A stretch of DNA of 64,000 nt from Hahellaceae bacterium. GTDB lineage: Bacteria > Pseudomonadota > Gammaproteobacteria > Pseudomonadales > Oleiphilaceae. A model generated the notes under the pieces. The model ran no database searches and was not told the origin of the DNA. It saw only the letters and a program-made list of their open reading frames with translations. Numbering within the stretch: position 1 is the stretch's first letter; every line of letters begins with the position of its first letter. The position numbers were made by a program, and so were the translations under genes. Where the stretch lies: NCBI GenBank assembly GCA_016716085.1, contig JADJWY010000009.1:248001-312000 (forward strand), in the 5' to 3' direction. Below, piece by piece: positions 1 to 9,352 of the stretch.

Positions 1-1
1 A

Positions 2-1276
2 TACGAGCAACTCAACTTCGTCTCCAGCCATGACGAATTGACCGGGTTGCTTCAGCGTAAAGAATTTGAACGGCAGTTATCGCTTTATTTTGGTGTGCCC
101 GAGGGCAAGTCACCCTGTGGACTGGTGCTGGTGAGTCTCAACCAGTTCCGGCTCATCAACGATACCGTGGGGCTGGACGGGGGAGATAAGGCGCTGCGTG
201 ACATCGCCAGGATACTCCGCTCGCTGGCGACGTCCGATCAAAGCCTGGCCCGCTTTGGGGGGGATGAGTTTATCCTGCAGGTACCAACTCCTGCGAGAGA
301 GGTTGCAGAAAAAATTCTCGATGCATTGGGCGGTTACCGATTGCATTGGAACAACAAGTCCTACTCGGTAACACCCAGCATTGGCTACGTGGATGCGCCT
401 GCAGGGATGGTGGATGTGGGCGAACTGCTGCATGCGGTGGAAAATGCCTGTCGTGAAGCCAAACAAGCCCTGGATTCCAGTATCCGTGGTTATGAAGCCG
501 ATGATCGGGTCAAGGCACGCCGGGATGCCATTGCCACGCAGGTGGCACAACTCGACTTCAAACTCGCCGATGAAAAAATACTGCTGCGTTGTCAGAAAAT
601 CATTCCGCTGCATTCAAAAACCCGGATGGGCACGCAGTACGAAATTCTGCTCAGTGTCTATGATACCTCTGGAAACCTCATTCCGGCGGGTGAATTTGTG
701 CGGGCGGCTGAGAACTACAAACGCATGCAGGTGGTTGATCGTTGGGTGGTGGGGCACACCCTCGACTGGATGAAGAACAACCGGCGTCAAATTGAGGCCA
801 TGGGTGGTATTTCAATTAACCTCTCGGGGCACTCGCTGAATGACGAGAAATTGCTGGAATTCATTTTTGAACGCCTGACCCAATACGATGTACCGCTCGA
901 CAAAATCTGTTTTGAAATCACGGAAGCGGCGGTCATTGCCAATACCCAGGATGTCAGCGAGTTTATTCAGGAGCTGCAGGAATATGGCTGTCGTTTTTGC
1001 CTTGGGAATTTTGGCTCGGGTGTGTCTTACCAGCTCCTGAAAATACTGCCGGTCGATTTAATCAAGGTCGATGGCAGCTACATTCGTGAGGTGGCGAATG
1101 ACAGCAATGACCGGATGATGGTCCGTTCGATGACCGAAATGGCGCACTATCTGGGCCGCGAAATCATTGGGCCGCATGTCGAGTCCAAAGCGACCGTCGA
1201 AACGCTGAAAGAGTTGGGCGTGGATTATGTGCAGGGCTATTTCATAGAACGTCCAAAATCCCTGGCGAACTTTTAG
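2..1276 (+). CDS. GGDEF-EAL domain protein, 3' part, degenerate sites
   Basis: The reading frame is open to the left window edge, so the true start lies outside. Residues HDELTGLLQRKEFE at the very beginning are the classic entry of a GGDEF domain, followed by FGGDEF and then an EAL domain. In the family these make or break cyclic-di-GMP. Here the metal-binding Asp of the GGDEF domain (usual DxDxFK) reads SLNQFR. The EAL signature reads EILLSVYD, the DDFGTG loop reads GNFGSG, and the late AEGVE motif reads GPHVES. FEITE and the IKVD lysine region are kept. This pattern suggests a c-di-GMP sensor or protein-interaction module rather than an active enzyme, which is inference. Any upstream sensor domain is not visible. 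The gene converges on ntrC with 53 bp between them. Confidence 0.9.
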   Translation, partial: YEQLNFVSSHDELTGLLQRKEFERQLSLYFGVPEGKSPCGLVLVSLNQFRLINDTVGLDGGDKALRDIARILRSLATSDQSLARFGGDEFILQVPTPAREVAEKILDALGGYRLHWNNKSYSVTPSIGYVDAPAGMVDVGELLHAVENACREAKQALDSSIRGYEADDRVKARRDAIATQVAQLDFKLADEKILLRCQKIIPLHSKTRMGTQYEILLSVYDTSGNLIPAGEFVRAAENYKRMQVVDRWVVGHTLDWMKNNRRQIEAMGGISINLSGHSLNDEKLLEFIFERLTQYDVPLDKICFEITEAAVIANTQDVSEFIQELQEYGCRFCLGNFGSGVSYQLLKILPVDLIKVDGSYIREVANDSNDRMMVRSMTEMAHYLGREIIGPHVESKATVETLKELGVDYVQGYFIERPKSLANF

Positions 1277-1329
1277 CACCTTGCTTCGATCGGAGGTCAA
1301 AAGGCCCGGAGTGGTGTGAGGAACGAGGA

Positions 1330-2766
1330 CTATTCGTCCTCGTCACTGCCCTCGTGATCTTCGATACCCAGTTCTTTGATCTTGCGCGTCAGCGTATTTC
1401 TGCCCCAGCCCAGCAACAAAGAGGCATCGCGTTTGCGACCGGCCGTCTGGCGTAGCGCGCTTTCAATCATGATGCGCTCAAATTGGGGGACAGCCGTATC
1501 CAGCAACCCTTTGCGGCCCTGTTTGAGCTCATGTTCCGCCCATAACTTCAGCGCATCCTGCCAGTCCAGCGTGGCATTGCGAGGGGCCAGCTGTTCCTGC
1601 AGCTCTGGCGGCAGGTCCAGTACATGCACCTCACGCCCTGACGCCATGACGGTCAGCCAGCGACAGGTATTTTCCAGCTGTCGAACGTTGCCGGGCCAGG
1701 CCAGCGAACATAAGTACTCTTCTGCATCCGGCTTTAGGATCTTGGCCTCAACATTGAGCTCTCGGGCTGCCGACTGCAGAAAATGACCCGCCAGCCGCGG
1801 AATGTCTTCCCGGCGCTCGCTGAGTCGCGGCAGATGAATTCTGATGACGTTCAGGCGGTGAAACAAATCCTCCCGAAAGCGCCCCTCCTGCACCAGGCGC
1901 TCCAGATTTTGATGGGTTGCCGCAATGATCCGCACATCGACCTTGGTCGGACTTGTCGCGCCGACCCGGTAGAACTCGCCGTCGGCGAGGACTCGCAGCA
2001 GGCGGGTCTGGGTATCTGCGGGCATATCCCCGATTTCATCAAGAAACAGGGTGCCGCCATTGGCCTGTTCGAAGCGGCCCTGCCGCTGCCCTCCTGCACC
2101 CGTAAAGGAGCCTTTTTCGTGGCCAAAGAGCTCGGATTCAATCAGGTCTTTGGGGATGGCGGCCATATTCAGGGCGATAAAGGTTTTGCCTGCTCTGGGG
2201 CTGTGGTGATGCAGGGCGCGTGCAACCAACTCTTTACCTGTACCGGACTCACCGTTGATCAGCACGGTGATATTACTGTGTGACAGGCGTCCAATGGCCC
2301 TGAAGACCTCCTGCATCGCGGGCGCTTCACCAATTATCTGGGTTTGTGCCTGCGTAATACTGGCTTCCGGGTTGGCCCGACTGGCCTTCTGCTCCCGCGC
2401 ATGGGCGACAGCACGCTGAACCAGTGAAACGGCATCGTCAACGTCAAAGGGTTTGGGTAAATACTCAAAGGCACCGCTTTGGTAAGACGACACGGCGCTA
2501 TCCAGATCGGAGTGCGCGGTCATGATGATGACCGGAAGCGTCGGATATTGGGTATGAATGCGATTGAGCAGGCTAAGGCCATCAATGCCGGGCATCCGAA
2601 TATCACTCACGATCGCATCGGGTTGTTCGCGTGCGAGCATGTTCATCACGCTTTCCCCTGAGTCGAAGGTGCGGCTGCGGATGTCGGCTTGTTCCAAGGC
2701 CTTCTCCAGTACCCATCGAATCGAGCGGTCGTCGTCAATGATCCAGACATTGGCTGGAAGCGTCAT
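1330..2766 (-). CDS. ntrC: Nitrogen regulation response regulator NtrC
   Basis: Sigma54-dependent activator of nitrogen-limitation genes, 478 aa. The receiver domain starts with [15 protein letters not shown] and has the phosphorylatable Asp in IVSDIRMPG. The central AAA+ domain has Walker A GESGTGKE, the sigma54-contact loop GAFTGA in the form [17 protein letters not shown], and Walker [12 protein letters not shown]. The C-terminal Fis-type helix-turn-helix lies near [21 protein letters not shown]. The ATG at 2766 was chosen over an upstream in-frame GTG-type extension because it begins directly at the receiver fold and overlaps the ntrB stop codon in ATGA (4 bp), which implies translational coupling. 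Its expected targets include glnA just downstream in this window. Confidence 0.97.
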   Translation of the reverse strand: MTLPANVWIIDDDRSIRWVLEKALEQADIRSRTFDSGESVMNMLAREQPDAIVSDIRMPGIDGLSLLNRIHTQYPTLPVIIMTAHSDLDSAVSSYQSGAFEYLPKPFDVDDAVSLVQRAVAHAREQKASRANPEASITQAQTQIIGEAPAMQEVFRAIGRLSHSNITVLINGESGTGKELVARALHHHSPRAGKTFIALNMAAIPKDLIESELFGHEKGSFTGAGGQRQGRFEQANGGTLFLDEIGDMPADTQTRLLRVLADGEFYRVGATSPTKVDVRIIAATHQNLERLVQEGRFREDLFHRLNVIRIHLPRLSERREDIPRLAGHFLQSAARELNVEAKILKPDAEEYLCSLAWPGNVRQLENTCRWLTVMASGREVHVLDLPPELQEQLAPRNATLDWQDALKLWAEHELKQGRKGLLDTAVPQFERIMIESALRQTAGRKRDASLLLGWGRNTLTRKIKELGIEDHEGSDEDE

Positions 2767-3836
2767 GAAGGTATCTCCAAAGGAATGAAAAAGATGAAAT
2801 TGGTTTTGCCGGGTATGCTCTCGCACTCGACGAGACCATGATGCCGACTGACAATATTCTGGGTAATGGACAGCCCCAGCCCCGTCCCCTCAGCGCGTCC
2901 ACTGACCATGGGGTAGAACATATTCTTCTGCAGGTCTTCTGGAATGCCGGGGCCGTTATCGGTGATGTCGATACGCAGCACCAGCCGATGGCGGGTATGC
3001 CCAAGCGTGAGCTGCCGCACCGGGCGGGTGCGGAAGCTGATCTGGGGGGACCGCTCTGGCGGGGTGCTTTCCAGCGCCTGCATGGCATTACGGGCCACGT
3101 TCAAAAAGGCCTGGATAAGTTGCTCTTTGTCACCGAGAAACTCCGGGATGCTGGGGTCGTAGTCTCTGACCAGCCGAATTTTTCCACCACATTCGACTTC
3201 GATGAGTGAAAGAACCCGTTCCAGCACTTCGTGAATGTTCGTGCGTTCAATGCGCATAGCCTGGTGTGGTCCCAGCATACGGTCAACCAGATTGCGCAGA
3301 CGATCCGATTCGGAAATGATGATTTCCGTGTAGTCCTGCAAGCTTGGGTCGGTCAGGGCCCGGCTCAAGAGCTGTGCGGCGCCTCGGATGCCCCCCAGCG
3401 GGTTTTTGATTTCATGCGCCAGACCCCGCACCAGAATTTTCGAGGTTTCCTGGTTGGCAATCAGTTCTTCTTCCCGGCTGATACGCTGAAGGCGATCCCG
3501 ACCGGACAGCTCCATCAGAATCCATGTTTGTCCGCCGGGTGAAAAGGCGGTGACGGTATAGTCAATGGTGATCCGGTTGCCTCCGGCCGTCCTGATTTCC
3601 GCCTCTCGCTGGGTATAGGAGTTACCGTTGCGCAAACATTCTTCCAGTCCTGTCAACGCGGACACCTGCTCCTTGAGCAAATCGGTAATACTCAAGCCCT
3701 TCGCTCGCTGCCCCGTCGTTTCGAGCAAGATTTCACTGGCCTGGTTACTGAAAACCACGCCGAGCCGCTCGTCCAACACCAAAATGGCGGTCGACATGGA
3801 TTCGAGCAAAGGTTTAAAGAAGCTGTTTGAAAACAT
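2763..3836 (-). CDS. ntrB: Nitrogen regulation sensor kinase NtrB
   Basis: Histidine kinase/phosphatase that phosphorylates NtrC under nitrogen limitation and is controlled by PII protein, 357 aa, cytoplasmic. An N-terminal PAS domain (about residues 8-120, starting LLESMSTAILVLDERLGVV) is followed by the HisKA box with the phospho-His in LAHEIKNPLGGIRGAAQLL. The ATP-binding domain follows, with DNGPGIPEDLQ and GTGLGLSI. There are no membrane segments, as expected for NtrB. It overlaps ntrC by 4 bp. It is separated from the DUF4124 gene by about 180 bp, so it may have its own promoter or share read-through from glnA. Confidence 0.96.
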   Translation of the reverse strand: MFSNSFFKPLLESMSTAILVLDERLGVVFSNQASEILLETTGQRAKGLSITDLLKEQVSALTGLEECLRNGNSYTQREAEIRTAGGNRITIDYTVTAFSPGGQTWILMELSGRDRLQRISREEELIANQETSKILVRGLAHEIKNPLGGIRGAAQLLSRALTDPSLQDYTEIIISESDRLRNLVDRMLGPHQAMRIERTNIHEVLERVLSLIEVECGGKIRLVRDYDPSIPEFLGDKEQLIQAFLNVARNAMQALESTPPERSPQISFRTRPVRQLTLGHTRHRLVLRIDITDNGPGIPEDLQKNMFYPMVSGRAEGTGLGLSITQNIVSRHHGLVECESIPGKTNFIFFIPLEIPS

Positions 3837-4014
3837 AGCGGGTTCCGGTTTTTCAGAATACTTAGCAAGTTTTAAACCAACGCTGCGATGTCACTGTGCA
3901 TGGGGGTGATTTAGTTGCACAGCCGTGGGGCGCAACACCTGGTCCGCCCAATTTAGGAACTGGCGCGGGAGAGTGTGCCCGAAAATCAAGCAGGTGTAGA
4001 CTAGGGGCGCACCA

Positions 4015-4560
4015 TTATGGTGCTTTTGGCGTGGGGTGTATAGGCTTCTTGAGCGCGCTTGGGCGGTGAATTGTGAAGCTTACAGGGCTTGCAGACTGAA
4101 TCACGGAGGTGCTATCCACAACATCCAAAGAGAGCTGATGCGTTCCGCGCTCAACATTGGGGAGTGAAAAGGTCGTCGCCCTGCCGACCGTAACGGACTC
4201 GCCATCCAGCGACAGGCGCAGTGAATGCGAGGGAAGAAGTTCCGGGGCCACCTCAACGGTGACCGAGACATCGCCATTGCCGGAATGAAAGCTGGCTTCC
4301 GGTTGTGGAAAGGTAATGGCCAGCTTTTTATAGAGGGTCGCCTCGGGTTCCGCGGGCTGTTCTGCGGTGGTCGGTACGTCTGTCAGCTTGGGCATCTGGA
4401 TCGTAGAAAGCGGCGCAATCTGCACTGTTTCGGCGCCCTCACGGTATTGATCTGAGTATTCCACCTGGCCCTGATCGTTGATCCACTTGTACACTTCCGC
4501 CTGTACGGTATGGCTGAGCAGGCTCAACGCAGACAGGAAAACAAGCTGGGAACGCGTCAT
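4015..4560 (-). CDS. Secreted DUF4124-domain protein
   Basis: Protein of 181 aa with a signal peptide (MTRSQLVFLSALSLLSHTVQA) and an N-terminal DUF4124 domain (EVYKWINDQGQVEYSDQY), a short fold common in periplasmic gammaproteobacterial proteins of unknown role. The rest is a beta-rich segment that may be Ig-like (NGDVSVTVEVAPELLP, LSLDGESVTVG). Genes of this type are often found between glnA and ntrBC in Pseudomonas and relatives, and the same place is occupied here. The neighbourhood does not reveal its function. Confidence 0.85.
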   Translation of the reverse strand: MTRSQLVFLSALSLLSHTVQAEVYKWINDQGQVEYSDQYREGAETVQIAPLSTIQMPKLTDVPTTAEQPAEPEATLYKKLAITFPQPEASFHSGNGDVSVTVEVAPELLPSHSLRLSLDGESVTVGRATTFSLPNVERGTHQLSLDVVDSTSVIQSASPVSFTIHRPSALKKPIHPTPKAP

Positions 4561-4610
4561 TAAGGTGTTGCTCCATCAGGTTAATCTACTCAACTTAGCA
4601 TAGATCAGGC

Positions 4611-4635
4611 AAAAAAAAACCCCGCCGGGGCGGGG
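4611..4635 (-). terminator. Rho-independent terminator after glnA
   Basis: Read on the minus strand, a 7-bp GC stem (CCCCGCC/GGCGGGG with a 2-nt loop) is followed by nine T residues. It lies about 20 bp past the glnA stop, before the DUF4124 gene. Stem and T tract are directly visible. Confidence 0.93.
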
Positions 4636-4653
4636 TCTTGAGGACGCAGGTCC

Positions 4654-6060
4654 TTACACGGAGTAGTACATTTCGAACTCGACCGGGTGAGTGGTCATGT
4701 TCAGACGCTCTACATCTTTTCGCTTCAGCTCAATGTAGGCTTCGATCATGTCCTTGGTGAACACGTCGCCGCGTGTCAGGAACTCGTGATCAGCAGCCAG
4801 GTAATCCAGCGCCTGCTCCAGCGAGCTACATACGGTCGGGATAGACGCCGCTTCTTCTTTCGGCAGATCGTACAAGTCCTTGTCCATGGCATCGCCAGGG
4901 TGGATCTTGTTCTGAATACCGTCCAGACCCGCCATCAGCAGTGCTGCAAAGCACAGGTAAGGGTTGGCACCTGGATCAGGGAAGCGCGTTTCGATACGAC
5001 GGGCTTTCGGGCTGGAAACGAACGGGATACGGATAGAGGCAGAACGGTTACGGGCAGAGTATGCCAGCATAACGGGCGCTTCGAAGCCAGGAACCAAGCG
5101 CTTGTAAGAGTTGGTCAGCGGGTTGGTGAAGGCGTTCAAAACGCGAGCGTGCTTGATGATACCGCCAATGTAGTAAAGGCAGGCTTCAGATAGTCCCGCG
5201 TAAGCGTCACCGGCAAAGATGTTCTTGCCATCTTTGGACAGAGACTGGTGAACGTGCATACCGGAACCGTTGTCACCCACGATCGGCTTGGGCATGAACG
5301 TCGCAGTTTTGCCGTAGGCGTGAGCAACGTTATGAATACAGTACTTCAGGATCTGAACTTCGTCAGCCTTGCGCGTCAGGGTGTTGGCACCTACACCGAT
5401 TTCACACTGACCGGCAGTGCCCACTTCGTGGTGGTGAACTTCAATGCGCAGGCCCATGGCTTCCATCGCGTTACACATTGCGCCACGCAGATCGTGCAGA
5501 GAATCAACTGGAGGAACGGGGAAGTAGCCACCTTTAACGCCAGGACGGTGACCGGTGTTGTTACGGTCGAAGTCCTCGCCAGTTACCCAGGAGGCTTCTT
5601 CTGAATAAATTTCGTGAGTGGCGTGGTTAATGCCGGTGCTCCACTTCACGCTGTCGAAGATGAAGAATTCAGGCTCTGGACCAAACAGTGCAGTGTCCGC
5701 AATACCGGTTGATTTCAGGTACGCTTCAGCGCGCTGGGCGATGGAGCGTGGGTCACGGTTATATCCCTGCATGCTGATCGGGTCTACGATGTTGCAGGTG
5801 ATGATGACAGTGGCTTCTTCTGTAAACGGATCCAGAACCGCAGTTGCGTCATCTGGCATCAGGATCATGTCGGATTCGTTGATTCCCTTCCATCCGGAAA
5901 TTGAAGAGCCGTCGAACATTTTTCCGTCCTGGAAAAATTCGTCGTTCACATCGCTGGCTGGCAGTGTTACGTGCTGCTCTTTACCTTTGGTATCGGTAAA
6001 GCGCATATCAACCCATTTCACTTCGTGCTCTTTAATAAGGCCGAGAGTTTTCTTTGACAT
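4654..6060 (-). CDS. glnA: Glutamine synthetase type I (GSI-beta)
   Basis: Makes glutamine from glutamate, ammonia and ATP in the cytoplasm as a dodecamer. The 468 aa match the family length. Visible signatures are [17 protein letters not shown] near the N-terminus, the NRSASIRIP active-site segment, and the adenylylation loop [12 protein letters not shown] whose Tyr is modified by GlnE. The adenylylation Tyr fits with a glnE gene further along this window. The ATG at 6060 has a GGAG ribosome site 7 nt upstream. The upstream region holds a sigma54 promoter and NtrC-like sites, so expression is expected to rise under nitrogen limitation. Confidence 0.98.
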   Translation of the reverse strand: MSKKTLGLIKEHEVKWVDMRFTDTKGKEQHVTLPASDVNDEFFQDGKMFDGSSISGWKGINESDMILMPDDATAVLDPFTEEATVIITCNIVDPISMQGYNRDPRSIAQRAEAYLKSTGIADTALFGPEPEFFIFDSVKWSTGINHATHEIYSEEASWVTGEDFDRNNTGHRPGVKGGYFPVPPVDSLHDLRGAMCNAMEAMGLRIEVHHHEVGTAGQCEIGVGANTLTRKADEVQILKYCIHNVAHAYGKTATFMPKPIVGDNGSGMHVHQSLSKDGKNIFAGDAYAGLSEACLYYIGGIIKHARVLNAFTNPLTNSYKRLVPGFEAPVMLAYSARNRSASIRIPFVSSPKARRIETRFPDPGANPYLCFAALLMAGLDGIQNKIHPGDAMDKDLYDLPKEEAASIPTVCSSLEQALDYLAADHEFLTRGDVFTKDMIEAYIELKRKDVERLNMTTHPVEFEMYYSV

Positions 6061-6231
6061 TCCGTTCGCTCCGTTTGTATCTAGAGATGTTGTTGCTTAA
6101 TTAAGAAGTATCCGAAAAAGCCGCAGCGCTATCCTAAACCGATCAGTGCGAAAAGCACAGATGCCTTTTCTGATATAGACGGGGGCGAAGAATAACATGC
6201 TTCTTTTCAGCGTGCTTATGAATTTCGGTTG

Positions 6232-6247
6232 AGCAAAACGCATGCCA
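6232..6247 (-). promoter_or_regulatory. Sigma54 promoter of glnA
   Basis: On the minus strand the sequence reads TGGCATGCGTTTTGCT. This fits the sigma54 consensus TGGCAyr-N4-TTGCw with the diagnostic GG-N10-GC spacing. The transcription start would be near 6221, about 160 nt before the glnA ATG. This is a sequence match plus family knowledge that glnA is sigma54/NtrC controlled. Confidence 0.85.
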
Positions 6248-6280
6248 TGGTTTGTTTTTAGACTAGCCAGTTGTTGTCGA

Positions 6281-6296
6281 AGCACTTTTTGGTGCG
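6281..6296. promoter_or_regulatory. Candidate NtrC-binding site, proximal
   Basis: Sequence AGCACTTTTTGGTGCG resembles the NtrC site GCACy-N5-GGTGC but has one base less between the half-sites. It lies about 65 bp upstream of the predicted sigma54 start. Moderate confidence because of the spacing. Confidence 0.55.
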
Positions 6297-6363
6297 TAGA
6301 TATCCATGGGAACTGCGGGGAAGCGCTGGGATTGACCTATTATGGTGCGTTTAGAGCGCGTCA

Positions 6364-6380
6364 TGCACATGCTTGGTGCG
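6364..6380. promoter_or_regulatory. Candidate NtrC-binding site, distal
   Basis: TGCACATGCTTGGTGCG has the GCAC and GGTGC halves with the right spacing of the 17-bp NtrC consensus. It is about 150 bp upstream of the predicted glnA start, a typical enhancer distance, and 44 bp upstream of the typA -10 box. A second palindrome, TTGGTGCGATGCGCACCAA, overlaps it on the right (6373-6391). Confidence 0.7.
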
Positions 6381-6423
6381 ATGCGCACCAAAAAGATCAG
6401 GTGTGTCACAGCGGTAGCTAGGC

Positions 6424-6429
6424 TATAAT
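6424..6429 (+). promoter_or_regulatory. Sigma70 -10 box upstream of typA
   Basis: A perfect TATAAT lies about 100 bp before the typA GTG. No good -35 is seen (GTGTCA at 6403-6408 is the nearest, with a short spacer). The predicted leader of about 90 nt contains a large hairpin. Confidence 0.55.
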
Positions 6430-6449
6430 ATGGGCGCCTAATTTTCAGT

Positions 6450-6490
6450 GAATGCCTGATGTTTCTCGGATTGAGAGCCATCAGGCATTC
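6450..6490 (+). other. Large perfect hairpin in the typA leader
   Basis: The arms GAATGCCTGATG (6450-6461) and CATCAGGCATTC (6479-6490) are perfect 12-bp complements. Inside is a second stem TCTC/GAGA with a GGATT loop. It lies 36 nt before the typA start, with no T run after it, so it is not a classical terminator. It may be an mRNA stability or translation-control structure of the leader. Confidence 0.7.
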
Positions 6491-6526
6491 AAGTCTTCAG
6501 ACCAAGGTAACTAAAGGATCCTGCCT

Positions 6527-8341
6527 GTGATTGAGAAACTTCGCAATATAGCCATCATTGCTCACGTTGACCACGGTAAAACCACGCTGGTTGACAAGCT
6601 GCTGCAACAGTCCGGTACGCTGGGGCGCAAGGAGCACGGCGAGCGCGTCATGGACTCCAACGATCAGGAAAAGGAGCGCGGCATTACCATCCTGGCCAAG
6701 AATACCGCCATTAACTGGAATGATTACCGCATCAATATCGTCGACACCCCTGGGCACGCCGACTTCGGTGGTGAAGTTGAGCGGGTTCTGTCGATGGTGG
6801 ACTCAGTGCTTCTGCTGGTCGATGCGGTTGACGGCCCGATGCCGCAGACCCGTTTTGTAACCCAGAAAGCCTTTGCGCGCGGCCTGAAGCCGATCGTTGT
6901 CGTCAATAAGGTGGATCGTCCGGGTGCGCGCCCTGACTGGGTGCTCGGCGAAGTCATGGATCTGTTCGACAAACTCGGTGCGACCGAAGAGCAGCTCGAC
7001 TTCCCGATTGTGTACGCATCGGCGCTGAACGGTATTGCGGGTCTGGACCCGGATCAGATGGCAGAGGATATGTCTCCTTTGCTGCAAATGATTGTTGAAA
7101 AAGTGCCTTCGCCAGATGTTAACCAGGACGGCCCTTTTCAGATGCAGATCAGTGCGCTGGACTATAACAGCTACGTGGGTGTTATCGGTGTGGGGCGTAT
7201 TACGCGGGGCCGTGTTAAAACCAATAGCCCAGTGACCGTCATCGATATCGAAGGTAAAAAGCGTAACGGCCGACTGTTGTCGATCATGGGCTATCAGGGC
7301 CTGCAGCGGGTTGAAGTGCCTGAAGCGGCGGCGGGTGACATCGTGTGCGTCACCGGTCTCGATCAGCTGTTTATCTCCGACACGATTTGTGCGCAGGACG
7401 CGCCGGAAGCATTGCCGCCGCTGAAAGTTGACGAGCCTACCGTCAGCATGACTTTTCAGGTCAACGATTCTCCCTTTGCCGGTAAAGAAGGCAAGTTCGT
7501 TACCAGTCGCAATATTAAAGACCGTTTGACGAAAGAGTTGCTCTATAACGTGGCGCTGCGCGTCGATCAAGGGGATTCCCCGGATCGGTTCGTCGTTTCT
7601 GGTCGCGGTGAACTGCACTTGTCCGTCTTAATCGAAACCATGCGTCGGGAAGGCTATGAGCTGGGTGTTTCGCGTCCGATCGTTATTATCAAGGAAGAGA
7701 ATGGCGTCAAGAGCGAGCCTTACGAGCAAGTCATCATTGACGTTGAAGAAGTGCATCAGGGTTCGGTCATGCAGGAGATGGGTAACCGTCGCGCCGAAAT
7801 GACCAACATGATGCCGGATGGTAAAGGTCGTGTGCGTCTTGAGTTTATTATCCCGTCGCGCGGCTTGATCGGCTTCCGTTCTCAGTTCCTGACCATGACC
7901 TCGGGTACCGGTATTTTGACCCACATCTTCGATCACTACGGTCCGTTCAAGGATGGTGTGAACGTCGAGCGGATCAACGGGGTGATGATTTCCAACGTGA
8001 CGGGCAAGACCCTGGCGTATGCGCTGTGGAACCTGCAGGATCGCGGCCGCATGTTCATTGATCCGAACATCGAAGTGTACGAAGGCATGGTTATCGGTCT
8101 GCATAGCCGTGACAACGATCTGGTGGTGAACCCGACCAAGGCCAAGCAGTTGACCAACATCCGTGCCGCTGGCTCCGACGAAAACATTCTGTTGACACCG
8201 CCGATCCGCTTCTCGCTGGAGCAGGCGCTGGAGTTCATCGAGGATGACGAGCTGGTGGAAGTGACCCCGCAAAGCATTCGTCTGCGTAAGAAGAAGCTCA
8301 AGGAACATGAGCGTAAGAAAGATGAGCGGACAAAAGGCTAA
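6527..8341 (+). CDS. typA: Ribosome-associated GTPase TypA/BipA
   Basis: Translational GTPase of the EF-G family that binds the 70S ribosome and acts in ribosome assembly and stress or cold adaptation; 604 aa, the usual length. G1 is [11 protein letters not shown]3 is [16 protein letters not shown], and G4 is [11 protein letters not shown]. The beta-barrel, domain III/V and BipA-specific C-terminal domain follow. The start is GTG at 6527 with AAAGGA 8 nt upstream, directly before [18 protein letters not shown]. It is divergent from glnA, sharing a 466-bp regulatory region, and is followed after 20 bp by the hydrolase gene. Confidence 0.97.
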   Translation: MIEKLRNIAIIAHVDHGKTTLVDKLLQQSGTLGRKEHGERVMDSNDQEKERGITILAKNTAINWNDYRINIVDTPGHADFGGEVERVLSMVDSVLLLVDAVDGPMPQTRFVTQKAFARGLKPIVVVNKVDRPGARPDWVLGEVMDLFDKLGATEEQLDFPIVYASALNGIAGLDPDQMAEDMSPLLQMIVEKVPSPDVNQDGPFQMQISALDYNSYVGVIGVGRITRGRVKTNSPVTVIDIEGKKRNGRLLSIMGYQGLQRVEVPEAAAGDIVCVTGLDQLFISDTICAQDAPEALPPLKVDEPTVSMTFQVNDSPFAGKEGKFVTSRNIKDRLTKELLYNVALRVDQGDSPDRFVVSGRGELHLSVLIETMRREGYELGVSRPIVIIKEENGVKSEPYEQVIIDVEEVHQGSVMQEMGNRRAEMTNMMPDGKGRVRLEFIIPSRGLIGFRSQFLTMTSGTGILTHIFDHYGPFKDGVNVERINGVMISNVTGKTLAYALWNLQDRGRMFIDPNIEVYEGMVIGLHSRDNDLVVNPTKAKQLTNIRAAGSDENILLTPPIRFSLEQALEFIEDDELVEVTPQSIRLRKKKLKEHERKKDERTKG

Positions 8342-8342
8342 T

Positions 8343-8359
8343 CAGGAGCTATACTCCTG
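8343..8359 (+). promoter_or_regulatory. Hairpin covering the ribosome site of the next gene
   Basis: CAGGAG and CTCCTG form a perfect 6-bp stem around the loop CTATA, between the typA stop and the ATG at 8362. The left arm contains the only Shine-Dalgarno (AGGAG). A ribosome ending typA at 8341 would reach the stem, so translational coupling is plausible (inference). Confidence 0.5.
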
Positions 8360-8361
8360 CC

Positions 8362-9333
8362 ATGCAAGCACTTTTTCCTGAAATTAAACCTTACCGGGAG
8401 ACCTCGCTGACGCGAGGGCTTCACCGTGTTCATGTCGAGCGGCTGGGGAATCCCGAAGGCATTCCGCTGCTGATTCTCCATGATGGCCCTGGTGCGGCGA
8501 TTGATCCGATTCAGGCGCGTCTGGTGGATGCCGAGCGTTTTCATATCATTCAGTTTGATCAGCGTGGATGTGGGCGCTCTCAGCCTCTGGCGGAGACCCG
8601 TGAAAACACGCTCAATGATCTGTTGGACGATATCGAAGCCATTCGGGCCGAGGTGGGGGTTGATCGCTGGATGGTTTACGGTCACGGTTGGGGCGCAACA
8701 CTGGCCCTGGCCTATGGCCTGAAATGTCCCGAGCGCGTGACAGGCATGGTCATGAGCGGTTTGTTTCTGGGTCGTGCGCAGGATATTCGCTGGGCGTTTG
8801 GCGAAGGGGCTTCTCAGTTCTTTCCCGATGCCTGGAAAGAGTTCATGTCGCAGGCACACTCGCATAAACCGGAAGAAGTGTTGGCGGATTATGCCGCGCG
8901 TCTGCAGAGTGCCAATGAGTTGCAGCAAATTCAGGCGGCCAAGCAATGGGCGCGCTGGGAAGTCGCCATTCAGGGGGTGCATCCCAACCAGGATCTGGCA
9001 GAGCGCCTGCAGCATCCGCATGTGGCGATCTCCCTGGCAAAGCTGAGTTGCCATTATCTTCAGCATCAGTGTTTTCTGGAGCAAACCCCGCTGTTGACAC
9101 GGCTGTCGGCGCTGGCCGAGGTCAGTGCCACGCTGGTACATGGTCGTTTTGATGTTCAGTCCCCGCTCAAAGGGGCTTATGAAGTCCACTCGCGCTGGCC
9201 GGGCAGTCAGCTCTATATCGTGCGTGATGGTGGGCATAGTCTGCGTGATCCCGCCATGACAGATGCGGTCATGCGCGCCCTTATCGCGATGAGCGAAAAG
9301 GTTGCGGGTGACGACGTTCCCGCCGCCGAGTAA
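8362..9333 (+). CDS. Proline iminopeptidase-like alpha/beta hydrolase lacking the nucleophile Ser
   Basis: Family S33 proline iminopeptidases release N-terminal proline from peptides. This 323-aa protein aligns along its length (YRETSLTRGLHRVHVERLGNP, FDQRGCGRSQP, ALAYGLKCPERV, and the C-terminal GGHSL with the catalytic His). The catalytic Asp region is HGRFDVQSPL. However, the nucleophile elbow, normally GGSWGSTL, reads GHGWGATL (codons GGT CAC GGT TGG GGC), so the Ser is Gly. The oxyanion motif HGGPGG reads HDGPGAA. It is therefore probably not a peptidase of the usual mechanism. It sits in the usual pip-dtd arrangement, 20 bp after typA. Confidence 0.85.
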   Translation: MQALFPEIKPYRETSLTRGLHRVHVERLGNPEGIPLLILHDGPGAAIDPIQARLVDAERFHIIQFDQRGCGRSQPLAETRENTLNDLLDDIEAIRAEVGVDRWMVYGHGWGATLALAYGLKCPERVTGMVMSGLFLGRAQDIRWAFGEGASQFFPDAWKEFMSQAHSHKPEEVLADYAARLQSANELQQIQAAKQWARWEVAIQGVHPNQDLAERLQHPHVAISLAKLSCHYLQHQCFLEQTPLLTRLSALAEVSATLVHGRFDVQSPLKGAYEVHSRWPGSQLYIVRDGGHSLRDPAMTDAVMRALIAMSEKVAGDDVPAAE

Positions 9334-9352
9334 TGTCTTTCAGGTTCTTGTC

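Noticed and set aside
6803..7618. Long minus-strand frame inside typA
   Set aside because: It lies wholly in antisense to a well-conserved gene and its protein has no family features; shadow of typA codon use.
8338..9237. 299-codon minus-strand frame opposite the hydrolase gene
   Set aside because: Antisense to a recognised hydrolase; no domain, low-complexity His/Arg-rich composition.
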